Shown here in pieces: positions 17,026 through 26,214 of a stretch of DNA of 64,000 nt. Below the pieces are notes generated by a model. That model was not told the origin of the DNA. It ran no database searches and was given only the letters and a program-made list of their open reading frames with translations. Origin of the DNA: an uncultured Christensenella sp. (GTDB lineage: Bacteria > Bacillota > Clostridia > Christensenellales > Borkfalkiaceae); the NCBI GenBank assembly GCA_910578765.1, contig CAJTRW010000001.1, forward strand, positions 19,792 to 83,791. Reading direction: 5' to 3'. Made by a program: the position numbers and the translations under genes. The number at the start of each line of letters is the position of its first letter. Position 1 is the stretch's first letter.

Positions 17026-19451
17026 TGCTTTTCACCCTCCTTTATCACGGTCTCGTAAAATTTGGAGCACCTTATCAGTATAGGATAAGTTATCCAGCGC
17101 GTTTTTTCGAATTTCTTCGGCGCGATGTAATAATATCTTTTACTTATCTCGTACGAAAAATATGTAATGACGTTGTATTCCTTTTTTGGAAGATATTGCT
17201 CGCTTTCGTATACGGTGAAGGCGTTTATAGTGGTTTTATCTACGTTTACCCGACTTGAAGTATGCGTAAGAACCTGCGGGTAACAGGCAAACCTTGTACC
17301 GCCCGCGTCGTCGCCCTTGAAAAATTTCAAAAGCTCTATAACCCTGCCGATGAATTTGTCTCGTTCGCCGCGACACTGCTCCTCGTCGTCGAGGTCGCAA
17401 CGGTATACGTATTCGAATCCGCCGCCGGATTTTCTTCTGCGTTCTACCAGATAGCACTTGCCGTTTTTATCGTCCATGCTTATAAACGCGCCGAGGGGTG
17501 TAAGACTTACCATCTCCCTGCCGAGCATAATGGATATTTCGGACTTCTGCTCCTCGGTGTCGTCGATAAGATTTCTGAAAAGAGTATAAAAAGTAGGCGA
17601 CTGCCCCAAAACTTTAAGCTTACCGCGCACCCCCTGCATGAAAGCGAAATCTATCGCCTCCCTGCATTCCTTTACCGCCTGCGCGTTCAGCGACGAGGTT
17701 TGTTCCGCCTTTATTTCGTAATCGAGCTGCTGGCTTGTGCAATTGGCAAGTCCCGCGTAGTAAGTTAAAATAATTTTTAAGGTGTCTCGCAACGCCGAGC
17801 GGACGTCCATAATACCGCTCATGCCGCTTATCAAATCTATTTTGTTTTGTATGCTGTAAACGTTTTCGCTGGGGCTTACGCTGTGGTCGGTCTTGTCCCT
17901 GTCCAAATTTTCGAGGCTGTACACAAGCGCGTCGGTATACGCCCTGATTTTAAAGGGCTTCAACGTCTGCGCAACCACGCCGTCATCACCGTCTACCTCG
18001 CCGAGATTAAGGGAAAGATACTTAATAGACTCACCGTAAAACTCTTTTCTGAGTTCTTCCACTTCGACCGAGTCGAAATCCGCAAATCTTTTTTCCAGCT
18101 GACGGTTCACCTGTGAAAACAGCTCGTCATAGCTTTGGGTACCTATATATTCGAACTTAGCGAAAAGCTGAGGAAGAATTTCCTTACAGCCGACGACAGA
18201 AAACAGAATTGTCAAAATGGATACTATATCCATATTGCTTACGCAGTCTGCTTTAAGCCTGTCCTTCGACTCGATAACCCTGTCTTCGTTACAAAGTCTG
18301 TTCCGCGCGCCGAATTTACAGCCCGCGCCGGAGCATACGCAGTCCTCTTTGCATATATTGAAGTTGTTTTTGATAACGGGCAGAATATAATTTTCCACTA
18401 CGGCAAATTGCTTGTCCTTGGCAACGACGAGAATTTCAAGCGCGTCCATAACGGAGGCAGCAAGCTCGCCGTAATATTTATAGCTAGAAAGTCCGTTACA
18501 GAATGACATTCTGTGTCTTTTCCGCAACAGGTCTCCCGTTATGTAAGAGTAAATCTTACCAGTGCTGGGCGCAAGAATTATCAGTCCCCTGTCCGCCTGC
18601 GGATTTATTTCCGGAGAAAAGAAAATTTTCACCGCCTCGCTTGTGTCGTTGTCGCTAAGCCCCGTATAGTTAAGGCGCAGAACCTTGGGACCTTTTTTAT
18701 TTGATAATTCTTCAATGTTTCTTAAAAGCAGAAATTTATCGCAATATTCGTTCGGCGAATATCTGACAAGCGCATATTTCGACGGATAGAAATTGTCGCC
18801 GACCTTGAAGCAGCACGGAACAACCTTTGCGTCCGCGTCCGCATATTCGCCGTCGTCGGTAATTTCAATGTCGCAGATAAACCCGAATTTTTTGAAAAGA
18901 GTATATAAAATATCGTTCGACTCCGTCATGTGCCCCTTCTTTTTGAAGGATGACTGGCGCAGCTTTTGGATATGCCTGAAAACGGAAATATATTCCTTCG
19001 TTTCGCTGTAAAAAGCGCCGCCCTTTTTTAAAACGTCGAATTTGTCGCGGAAGCTTTCGCTTGCGTCAAGCCCCAGCGCGATATTCAAAAGCACGAAGCG
19101 CACCACGTCGTCGGTCACGTTATACGTGCTGTATAAATTGTCTGCGGCGTGCTTTATACGCGCTTCGCAATTGGATTCCGCACGGAAATCAACTGTCTTG
19201 TATAGCGCCTTGTATTTTGAAACGATGTACGCGAAAACGAGGTTGACTATACGGTTGAACATTTCCTCGCGGTAAATGGAAGCCGTTCTTAAATTTTTTT
19301 CCAGCTTTTTCAGCTCTTTTTCGTAGTCCGAAACGAAATCCAAACCGAGTACTATCTGTCTGACGTACTTATCCTTTATCCCGCGACATAAATCAATAAT
19401 TTTATCTGTGGCGTCTTTTTCTTCAAAGACGTCTGCACTTTCTAACGGCAT
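17022..19451 (-). CDS. large unknown protein B of the TIR operon (809 aa)
   Basis: 809 residues with no domain I recognise. The N-terminal ~180 residues are helical and charged. A cysteine cluster C367, C371, C373, C378, C387 (KEDCVCSGAGCKFG region) could bind Zn or Fe-S, or be a substrate for the radical SAM enzyme. The middle part is alpha-helical; the C-terminal ~200 residues look alpha/beta (GAFISMDDKNGKCYLVERR; YYYIAPKKFEK). No signal peptide or membrane helix. Start at 19451 follows AAAGGGAAAT. It is 16 nt after the MinD-like gene and overlaps the TIR gene by 4 nt. Confidence 0.8.
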   Translation of the reverse strand: MPLESADVFEEKDATDKIIDLCRGIKDKYVRQIVLGLDFVSDYEKELKKLEKNLRTASIYREEMFNRIVNLVFAYIVSKYKALYKTVDFRAESNCEARIKHAADNLYSTYNVTDDVVRFVLLNIALGLDASESFRDKFDVLKKGGAFYSETKEYISVFRHIQKLRQSSFKKKGHMTESNDILYTLFKKFGFICDIEITDDGEYADADAKVVPCCFKVGDNFYPSKYALVRYSPNEYCDKFLLLRNIEELSNKKGPKVLRLNYTGLSDNDTSEAVKIFFSPEINPQADRGLIILAPSTGKIYSYITGDLLRKRHRMSFCNGLSSYKYYGELAASVMDALEILVVAKDKQFAVVENYILPVIKNNFNICKEDCVCSGAGCKFGARNRLCNEDRVIESKDRLKADCVSNMDIVSILTILFSVVGCKEILPQLFAKFEYIGTQSYDELFSQVNRQLEKRFADFDSVEVEELRKEFYGESIKYLSLNLGEVDGDDGVVAQTLKPFKIRAYTDALVYSLENLDRDKTDHSVSPSENVYSIQNKIDLISGMSGIMDVRSALRDTLKIILTYYAGLANCTSQQLDYEIKAEQTSSLNAQAVKECREAIDFAFMQGVRGKLKVLGQSPTFYTLFRNLIDDTEEQKSEISIMLGREMVSLTPLGAFISMDDKNGKCYLVERRRKSGGGFEYVYRCDLDDEEQCRGERDKFIGRVIELLKFFKGDDAGGTRFACYPQVLTHTSSRVNVDKTTINAFTVYESEQYLPKKEYNVITYFSYEISKRYYYIAPKKFEKTRWITYPILIRCSKFYETVIKEGEKQ

Positions 19452-19467
19452 AATATTTCCCTTTAAA

Positions 19468-20421
19468 TCAATTGCGTCTTATAAGCAGATTTGCAAGCTG
19501 CCTGTACTTTTCCTTTGCCATTACCTCGTCGGGGGCATCGGTGGCAAGCTTTGCAAGACAGCACTCCTGCCATTTGAACCTGTCCACCTCGGGAATGCCG
19601 GGCACCGCGCCCTCCTGCATACCCCACGCCAGTCTGATAACTCCGCGCGTGTCGTGTGCCTTTGTATCCATTTCCTCACGGAAGCCCGCAAACAGATTGT
19701 CCTTGTAATATGCAGGATATACGTGCGTATCGATCTGCATTTCCCTGAAAGGAACCGCCGAGGGACAGAAGATTATCTTTTTCTCGTTTTTGACCGCCGC
19801 CCATTTTGCCATAAGCTTTTCGAAGCACAGCCTTGTGCCCTTTTCGAACTGTACGGACGGGCGCATGCAGCACACTATGGTGTCCGACCTGTCAAGCGAG
19901 AAGGTAGCCATGTCCTGCGTGCCCGACGGAGTATCGAAAACGACGGTACAGTCGCATCTGTCCATGACGTCGAACGCGGCGGTTAAATTTTTGTTTTCCG
20001 GCCCCTGACCGTTCATTGCGAAAACCGTTTCCCAAAGAGCGTCCTGCTCTGCGGGGGTAACGTCGGAGCGAAGAAGAAGAACCGCCTCGTTTTCCACGTC
20101 GCGCGTAAAATAATTGCCAATGGGGATAAAATACTCGTTCAGTTTTTTATACGAGCCCCAGTCCGTCGGGTCGCCGTTATAATTGAATGTGTCGGATTTG
20201 GCGCGGACGCCGAGACCCTGCAAGGATTGCTCCGCGTCGTACTTGGCGCCGGAATCCTTTATAAGCATGGACATGCCGTAGCTTTCCGTATCAGCGTCCA
20301 CTATGATAAGCGGAGATTTGCGGGTGGGCTTTTGCTCCTGAATAAGATAATAAAGGGTATTAAGCGTTGCGGTCGTTCTGCCGGAACCGCCTTTATATGA
20401 AAAGAATGAAATAACCGACAT
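19468..20421 (-). CDS. MinD/ParA-like P-loop ATPase with SYKGGxGRT motif
   Basis: 317 residues. FFSYKGGSGRTTATLN (6-21) is a deviant Walker A in which the usual second Lys is Arg (KGGxGRT). This SYKGGxGR(S/T) subgroup of MinD-like NTPases is known from multi-gene conflict and signalling proteins and not from cell-division MinD. Other motifs: LIIVDADTESYGMS (Walker A'-like region) and VVFDTPSGTQDMATFSL (Walker B). The C-terminal third contains a Lys-rich AKEKYRQLANLLIRRN end. It probably acts as a nucleotide-dependent switch or dimeric scaffold for the neighbouring large proteins. Confidence 0.85.
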   Translation of the reverse strand: MSVISFFSYKGGSGRTTATLNTLYYLIQEQKPTRKSPLIIVDADTESYGMSMLIKDSGAKYDAEQSLQGLGVRAKSDTFNYNGDPTDWGSYKKLNEYFIPIGNYFTRDVENEAVLLLRSDVTPAEQDALWETVFAMNGQGPENKNLTAAFDVMDRCDCTVVFDTPSGTQDMATFSLDRSDTIVCCMRPSVQFEKGTRLCFEKLMAKWAAVKNEKKIIFCPSAVPFREMQIDTHVYPAYYKDNLFAGFREEMDTKAHDTRGVIRLAWGMQEGAVPGIPEVDRFKWQECCLAKLATDAPDEVMAKEKYRQLANLLIRRN

Positions 20422-20449
20422 AAAAAATTTTTCTCCTTGGTTTCCCCGT

Positions 20450-22795
20450 TTACTCCTTGTTCGACGGCACCTTTGCCGTGAGATAAGTTATAAGATTGCG
20501 CATGAATTTAGAGCTGTCTCCCTCCGCGCCGAAAACGTTTCTGATTATTGTGCTGTGCGCGTCCTTTCTGTCCTCGGGGTCGCCGTTTTTCAAAAAAGCC
20601 ACAAGCTGGGGATTGTATTCCATAGAAAGTAAGGACAAAAGCTGTAATTTTTCCGTAAGGTGCACAAGCTTGGTAAGCTTAACCGCGTCGGTATCCTTGT
20701 CGAAGGAATTCAACTTGTCTATAACCTTTTCGCGGTTGCTTCTTTCGCCCGCTTCCAGATTGGCAAGCAGATTGTCCGCCGTAAGCTGGTCGTCTATAAG
20801 GTCTATAAGCCCGTTAGCGACGAAACCCGCTATGTCTCTGAAAAGCTTCCTTGTACGTCCGATATATTCGTCGCGCCAGGCAATTTCCTCCGCGTGCTTT
20901 TTATGCGCGGCGGAAAGCACGTTTTCGTACTTTTCGCGCTCTGCCTGCGCTGCTTTCTTTTCCTGTCTGCGCCTGTTTCTTTCGCTGTCGATAAAGGGCT
21001 CCTCATACTGCTCGTAATAGCGGTAGAAGGATATAAGCGCGTCAATGTAATAGTAGTTGGTAATTGCGTTGAAGCCGTCCTTATCCCATACCCAGCTCGA
21101 CTCTCCGCCCTTGCGCTTTTTGTTGCGGATGATATCTTTTAAAGACTCCTTCATCTGCTTCTGAGGATACTGCACAACATACTGACTCATCAGGTTGTTG
21201 TTTTTAAGCATAAGGGGCAGAAGCGGAACCGCCGCTATATTGACTTTTCTGAGCTGTTTGGCAAGCTCGGAATTGGTGTCGTCCACCTTGTCGGAAAAGT
21301 CAAGTATATAGCTGTCTATTTTATATAAAAGTCCTTCGTTCTCGATCTCGTTATAACAGCGCTGCGTATTCTGTATAGCTATCTGGAAGGTGTTCAGCAT
21401 TTTTTCGTATTCTTCGGGGTCGTTTACGGAAAGCTCATAATCGTACGCCGAATTCAATATTATGCCTATTACGAAAAGATTGTTGAAAAACGCGTTGTTG
21501 TGGCTGGAAAGCCTTACCGTATCCATGTCGACGAGAGTACCGTCCTCGTAACAGGGGCCCTTGGACATATTGACCTTAAAAGGCGTTTTTGTTTTCAGGT
21601 TGCCGAAGCCCTCGTTCCACAGACTTTCCGCAAGAGAGACGGAGGCTTCTTTCAATACAGTGAAAGCGCCGTCTGCGCCGTCCTCGTCCGCCCTGTACGT
21701 CAGCGGCTGCCCGGCGTTGATTGCGTTATAAAGCAGGTCAAGCTCTTTTAAAGAGTCCGCGGAAAGGTTGGAAAGGAAGTCCGCAAATTCGTCGAACCCG
21801 TCGCGTTTAAGGCGCTGCACCGTCTTTTCAAGCGAGGCCGGGTTGGTCAGCCCATGATAAAATTTAAAGTGCGCGACGGTGTCGCCCGAGGCCGAAAGCT
21901 GCTTTTCGAAGCGTCTTAATTTGCCGACAATATCAGCGCCGCAATCGAACCGTTTAAAAAGCCCCAGATAGACCGTCGACGCAACGTAAGAGAAATATAA
22001 CGAAGGCTCTGCCCCGCTCATCTTCCTGAACGACCAGCCCGCCACTTTTCCATCGCGACGGACTATGCAGTCGCACGTGATTCTGATACATTCGAGATAC
22101 AGCGCGCGGACAGCCTTTTCCACTTCCTCAGCGGAAAGTGTTTCGTCCGCGGTATAAACCCTGTCGCCCTTTATTTCCCATTTGATTTTAGCGTATTCTT
22201 CGGGGGCTACCCTTTTCATGCGGGCAAGGAAGCTTTCAACCGAGTCCGCGGCAAGGAACACCCAGCTTGCGCTGTCCAAATAGCCGCCCGTATCCCAACG
22301 AAGCCCTTCCGTCGCGGTGGTGTCGTCGTAAAAAGGCATACTGGAAAGAAGTATTCTTCCGCCCGACTTAACGCCCGAAGGGAAGCACTCGGCAAGCAGC
22401 TTGCAGACCGAATTTACAATTACGTTCAGTGTAGAGGGCTTGCCTTCCGTAAGCATTTCGGCAAAAGTTACACCTTCCGCCCCCTCCTCCTTTTCGTCCT
22501 CCAATAAGGAAATCTCTAACAGAAGCGCGGAGAGCGACGGGGCTATGGAAAGCACCCCCACCTCCTGCATTTCGTCGGAAAGGAAAAGTCCCTCGTCTGC
22601 GAGAGCGCGGCGCGTTCTTCTGTCGCCCGAACGGTATCCGTTAGCTATAAGGTCTTTAATCCACTCCCTTGCCGCAACTCTTTTGCTTTTGAATTTTCTG
22701 AATATGCCGCTCTCTCCGCCGGCTTCCGCAAGACCGTCGAACTCGTCCGCGGCATTATAATTCTTTTCGCTCAATTTCTCTCTCTCCTTTATCAT
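20450..22795 (-). CDS. large unknown protein A of the TIR operon (781 aa)
   Basis: 781 residues, mostly alpha-helical by composition, cytoplasmic (no signal or membrane segment). Residues about 610-650 (rich in E, K, R, A) look like a coiled coil. I recognise no catalytic motif. The ATG at 22795 has no ribosome binding site; an in-frame TTG at 22774 (codon 8) has AAGGAG 7 nt upstream and may be the true start. It lies 11 nt (or 32 nt) after the radical SAM gene and 28 nt before the ATPase gene, in one operon. May be the platform or target of the radical SAM enzyme or the ATPase. Confidence 0.78.
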   Translation of the reverse strand: MIKEREKLSEKNYNAADEFDGLAEAGGESGIFRKFKSKRVAAREWIKDLIANGYRSGDRRTRRALADEGLFLSDEMQEVGVLSIAPSLSALLLEISLLEDEKEEGAEGVTFAEMLTEGKPSTLNVIVNSVCKLLAECFPSGVKSGGRILLSSMPFYDDTTATEGLRWDTGGYLDSASWVFLAADSVESFLARMKRVAPEEYAKIKWEIKGDRVYTADETLSAEEVEKAVRALYLECIRITCDCIVRRDGKVAGWSFRKMSGAEPSLYFSYVASTVYLGLFKRFDCGADIVGKLRRFEKQLSASGDTVAHFKFYHGLTNPASLEKTVQRLKRDGFDEFADFLSNLSADSLKELDLLYNAINAGQPLTYRADEDGADGAFTVLKEASVSLAESLWNEGFGNLKTKTPFKVNMSKGPCYEDGTLVDMDTVRLSSHNNAFFNNLFVIGIILNSAYDYELSVNDPEEYEKMLNTFQIAIQNTQRCYNEIENEGLLYKIDSYILDFSDKVDDTNSELAKQLRKVNIAAVPLLPLMLKNNNLMSQYVVQYPQKQMKESLKDIIRNKKRKGGESSWVWDKDGFNAITNYYYIDALISFYRYYEQYEEPFIDSERNRRRQEKKAAQAEREKYENVLSAAHKKHAEEIAWRDEYIGRTRKLFRDIAGFVANGLIDLIDDQLTADNLLANLEAGERSNREKVIDKLNSFDKDTDAVKLTKLVHLTEKLQLLSLLSMEYNPQLVAFLKNGDPEDRKDAHSTIIRNVFGAEGDSSKFMRNLITYLTAKVPSNKE

Positions 22796-22806
22796 TTGTT
22801 ACTTTA

Positions 22807-23907
22807 TTAAGGGTGTTTGTATTTGAATTCGCCGCCGAAACGGGCATAGTCGCCGCCTATTTTAGCGTATATGTATCTAAGCGGCTCGCACACGGTTTTT
22901 TTGATAGTAAACAAATCGCCGCGTTCGTTCAAAGTTTCGCCAAGACAAAAGCCCGCGCAATGCTCCCGCGCGATACAGTCTCGACATTCGGGAAGATTGT
23001 CCAGCGTCCTGCTCTGTAAAACGTCTATCTTCTTTTTATCGTAAATTATACGGTTGTTTTCTTTATCGTACTTGCCGTAGATAAACGCATCCATCTGTGC
23101 GGCGTTTTCGCCGCTTGTACACATTTCGCAGGCGGAAACGTAACCGTCCATGGTCAGGTGCGGCATAGGCAGGCAAGAGCGGCAATTATAACACGTTGGA
23201 CCGTCGAAGTTGGTGGTGAAGTTGCTTTCGTAAAAAACCCCGCGCGTTTTGCCGTATTCCCTCGCCTCTATAAACCTGCGCGCAAAATGCATATTGTCTA
23301 TCGGCTCGAAAGTCTTATCCTCCGTCTCGCTGACGGGCGCGAAAATGGGGTCGACCCAGATATGCTTTATACCCAGCGACAAAAGATAGTCAATGCCCTC
23401 CTTTTGCCTGTCTATATTGTACGGCGTAATAGTACTGCGCACGCCGACCATGGCGCGCTTGTTTTCGAGGTTTTTGAAATATTTCAGGTTGCGCTCTATA
23501 ACGGCGGACGTAGGTTTTCCGCTGACCGTCACGCGGAACATGTCGTGCGTTTCGGGAAGCAAGTCCATGGACACCCAGATTTCGTCCATGTTATAAGCCA
23601 GCCACTCCGCAAGGCGGGGGTTGAAAAACCCGTTAGTCTGTATTTCGCAGTTTACATCCGGTTTGAATTTCCTTGCGTACGCGCATATTTGTTTTATAAG
23701 CTCCGGCTCGGTCGTGGGTTCGCCGTCGCCGAAAAATCTTATTCCGTTCACTACGCCCGTGGCGACGTACTCGTCTATCCCGCACTTCGCAAAGTCCAAA
23801 TCCAAAACGGTATATTTGGCTTTGCGCGCGCCGTAACAGTATTTGCACGCCATATTGCAACGCGACGTAAGCAGAAACGATATTATTCTTTTGTTACAGT
23901 AAGGCAA
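22807..23907 (-). CDS. radical SAM enzyme with SPASM-type C-terminal Cys cluster
   Basis: 366 residues. CNMACKYC (Cys17, 21, 24) binds the SAM [4Fe-4S] cluster; FFGDGEPTTE (58-67) is the GGE-like SAM-contacting motif. The C-terminus carries Cys239, 242, 245, 260, 263, 308, 311, 317, 321 and 340, the pattern of a SPASM or twitch domain with two auxiliary clusters, typical of enzymes that modify peptides or proteins. No short precursor peptide gene is seen nearby, so a protein such as 781-aa or 809-aa neighbour could be the substrate. TTG start at 23907, with GGGAGG 5 nt upstream. First gene of the operon. Confidence 0.9.
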   Translation of the reverse strand: MPYCNKRIISFLLTSRCNMACKYCYGARKAKYTVLDLDFAKCGIDEYVATGVVNGIRFFGDGEPTTEPELIKQICAYARKFKPDVNCEIQTNGFFNPRLAEWLAYNMDEIWVSMDLLPETHDMFRVTVSGKPTSAVIERNLKYFKNLENKRAMVGVRSTITPYNIDRQKEGIDYLLSLGIKHIWVDPIFAPVSETEDKTFEPIDNMHFARRFIEAREYGKTRGVFYESNFTTNFDGPTCYNCRSCLPMPHLTMDGYVSACEMCTSGENAAQMDAFIYGKYDKENNRIIYDKKKIDVLQSRTLDNLPECRDCIAREHCAGFCLGETLNERGDLFTIKKTVCEPLRYIYAKIGGDYARFGGEFKYKHP

Positions 23908-23953
23908 ACAATCCTCCCGCGCGGCGTAAAGCCGAGTTAAAGTTACGAAAAAA

Positions 23954-23982
23954 ATTATACAACAAATTTATACGCAAGTCAA
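23954..23982 (-). promoter_or_regulatory. promoter of the radical SAM-TIR operon
   Basis: TTGACT (23977-23982), 17-nt spacer, TATAAT (23954-23959). It gives a leader of about 40 nt before the TTG start at 23907. This separates the five-gene operon from the RyR genes upstream, although no terminator is visible between them. Confidence 0.8.
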
Positions 23983-24014
23983 CGGTTACGGCAAATAATC
24001 GGGGCATAAAAACG

Positions 24015-26195
24015 TCATACGCGCTTAACTATTTTAAACCCGCAGCGCGTTAACAGCCAATAGGCGTCGTCCATTAACTGATAGTCGTATTTTATAACGT
24101 CGGTTTCGTTTTCGTCAAGGTTATCCCTTTCGGCAATAATGCGCCTGAACTCCGCCAGCCCGTCGAAGGTGGTGATATTCCCGTGGCGGCGCAGGTTATA
24201 GTTTTTGCCGTCGGTGAAAACGGTCCTGCCGTTCTTTACGGTCGTTTCGTTGAGTATTTGCTGTTTATCGGCGGGTATTACGCCCTTCGACAGCATGAAA
24301 GCGTTCCACCTGTAATGCTCGGATACTGCCAGATTTTTTCTCTTGGATTCGGGAAAATCCAGCGTGTAATTAATAATTTTTTTGCCGTCCGCCGTGACGG
24401 AATCATATCGCGCGTCGGGCGCGTCTCCGTCGGCGTAGACCTGCATATATTCGCTTTCGGAAAGTGCGGGCAGCGCACTGTCCTCCGCGTCGCAATAGTC
24501 CAACCCCAGCATATTCAACTTGGAACGCAGACTGAGACAGCAATACAGACTCGACTCCCTTTCGAGACTGGATTTTTCCGTAAACCACTTTTTCTCGGCA
24601 ACCAGGCGGCACTCCGCAAGGCTTTGCTCGGTCGGGGTGAAAGCCGCGTCCGTCGTAATTCTTTTTTCCAGCTCGTATATATAATCGCGCAGCTTTGCCA
24701 TGCGTGAAATTTTGTCGTCCGTAATCTGCTCTATGTCGTAAACGTCGGATTTCTCGTCGCCTATCGGGTAACAGTTTTCCCCCGTGACAAGCTTGCCGTA
24801 TCTCTCCGCATCGCGCACCTTGACGAATATCGCGACGTCGCTCAAGCCCCACTCCGCGCGCTTTTCCGTAAGCTTGCAGGCAAGGTCTATGTTTTCGAGA
24901 TCGGTACCGAAAGATATTATTATGAAGCCGACGCCGTTTTTACACGACGCCGCCTTTCTTATATCGCTGTAAAAGTCGGGGCTGTTGACGTCAAGATGCC
25001 TGTATTCCTCTATTGCGGGCAGAGGCGGCAACGGCAGATAATCCACCGCGTCCGCGTCCGGAAATTCGTTTTTAAAACGGTAATAAGTATGATTGAGGTT
25101 TTTGTTTTCTTCGGACGAATTTTTATCGAATATAAAGTATTTGACGGGCTTTACGGAAAGACACTTCCCGTCGCGGCAGAGGAACTGGTTGTTTGCCACA
25201 GAAGCGAGGAATATCCTGCGGTTGGCGTTGCCGAAGCCTATCAGACAGACGTTTATTTCCGTTTGCTTTTTGACAAGCGCGGTTTCGTAATCGATGTGCC
25301 GCCCGTCCATAAAAGAAGATAAAGGATATCTGTCGGTAAAGCGCGCCGCAAGCATGAGATACTTGTTTTTGTATTGAATACAGCCCGCCGACTGCGCAAC
25401 CGCCTGACCGTAAACAGCCTCATGTGCGGGATCGCCGAAAACGTAGACGCGCAGGCGGCACCGTTCTTTGCCTGACGTAACGGCTTTGTTCGTTTGCTCG
25501 TTGAAAAGGCGGCATATATTCAGGTTTTTTCCGTCGTCGCCGGTATTTATCACAATCGTACTATCAGCGCCGTCTCCGCCTATCCGCCGCATTATGCCGC
25601 ACACGGCGGCTTCGTAATTTTTAAGATTTATGTAATTAATCTTCTTGCGGTAAAGGAAAAGTCTGTCCTCCGCCGAAAGACCGTCTACTATCAATGCCGC
25701 GTAGCGCCCCGCGCTTTTGTAAACGTTGATGTTGTCTTTGTTATAACCGAAGATATACAGTTTGGGTTTGCGGCTGAAACGCAGATAAATCGAGCTTGCA
25801 AAACGCCGTATCTGCTGGCTTGTAAGCGAAAACGTAAACAGCAGCGCGTTTAACAGGACGAGTATACAGCAGTAGTAAACCGTTATTTTATAGAACAGGT
25901 CCGCTTTCATCAGGGCGGATATATCCGACAGACTGTATTTAAGTACGACAAGGTTTACGGTGTTGCCCACCGCTTTGAAAAACGCCGTTAAAAAATCCGC
26001 GCCGCCGTACATGAAGCCTATGCAGAAAAGAGGTATGGCCAGTACAAGCACTACGGCGCACTTGCCTTTTTTAAAGCTTCTCAGATAAGCTATCCTGTCC
26101 TCCCTGTTCTTTACCGCGAAGCTGACCGCCGTATAAATAACCGCGACGGTCAGTAAAGTAAAGCATATTGCCGTGACAACGTTGTAAGCCGCCAT
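24015..26195 (-). CDS. membrane protein with two Rossmann-like domains and RyR-like tail
   Basis: 726 residues. Three membrane helices (about 5-27, 44-64, 103-125) precede a cytoplasmic part. KLYIFGYNKDN (145-155) and INVCLIGFGNANRRI (314-328) mark two Rossmann-like dinucleotide-binding folds similar to TrkA-N/RCK domains. The last ~105 residues (NLAVSEHYRWNAFML at 621; RRHGNITTFDGLAEF; DYQLMDDAYWLL) look like a degenerate RyR domain, sharing the E-H-x-R-W pattern with the neighbouring HD-RyR-SLOG protein. Inferred role: membrane effector or sensor gated by a nucleotide. No K+ selectivity filter was seen. It lies 19 nt after its upstream neighbour. Confidence 0.7.
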   Translation of the reverse strand: MAAYNVVTAICFTLLTVAVIYTAVSFAVKNREDRIAYLRSFKKGKCAVVLVLAIPLFCIGFMYGGADFLTAFFKAVGNTVNLVVLKYSLSDISALMKADLFYKITVYYCCILVLLNALLFTFSLTSQQIRRFASSIYLRFSRKPKLYIFGYNKDNINVYKSAGRYAALIVDGLSAEDRLFLYRKKINYINLKNYEAAVCGIMRRIGGDGADSTIVINTGDDGKNLNICRLFNEQTNKAVTSGKERCRLRVYVFGDPAHEAVYGQAVAQSAGCIQYKNKYLMLAARFTDRYPLSSFMDGRHIDYETALVKKQTEINVCLIGFGNANRRIFLASVANNQFLCRDGKCLSVKPVKYFIFDKNSSEENKNLNHTYYRFKNEFPDADAVDYLPLPPLPAIEEYRHLDVNSPDFYSDIRKAASCKNGVGFIIISFGTDLENIDLACKLTEKRAEWGLSDVAIFVKVRDAERYGKLVTGENCYPIGDEKSDVYDIEQITDDKISRMAKLRDYIYELEKRITTDAAFTPTEQSLAECRLVAEKKWFTEKSSLERESSLYCCLSLRSKLNMLGLDYCDAEDSALPALSESEYMQVYADGDAPDARYDSVTADGKKIINYTLDFPESKRKNLAVSEHYRWNAFMLSKGVIPADKQQILNETTVKNGRTVFTDGKNYNLRRHGNITTFDGLAEFRRIIAERDNLDENETDVIKYDYQLMDDAYWLLTRCGFKIVKRV

Positions 26196-26214
26196 TTTTT
26201 ACCTCTGTGAAAAT

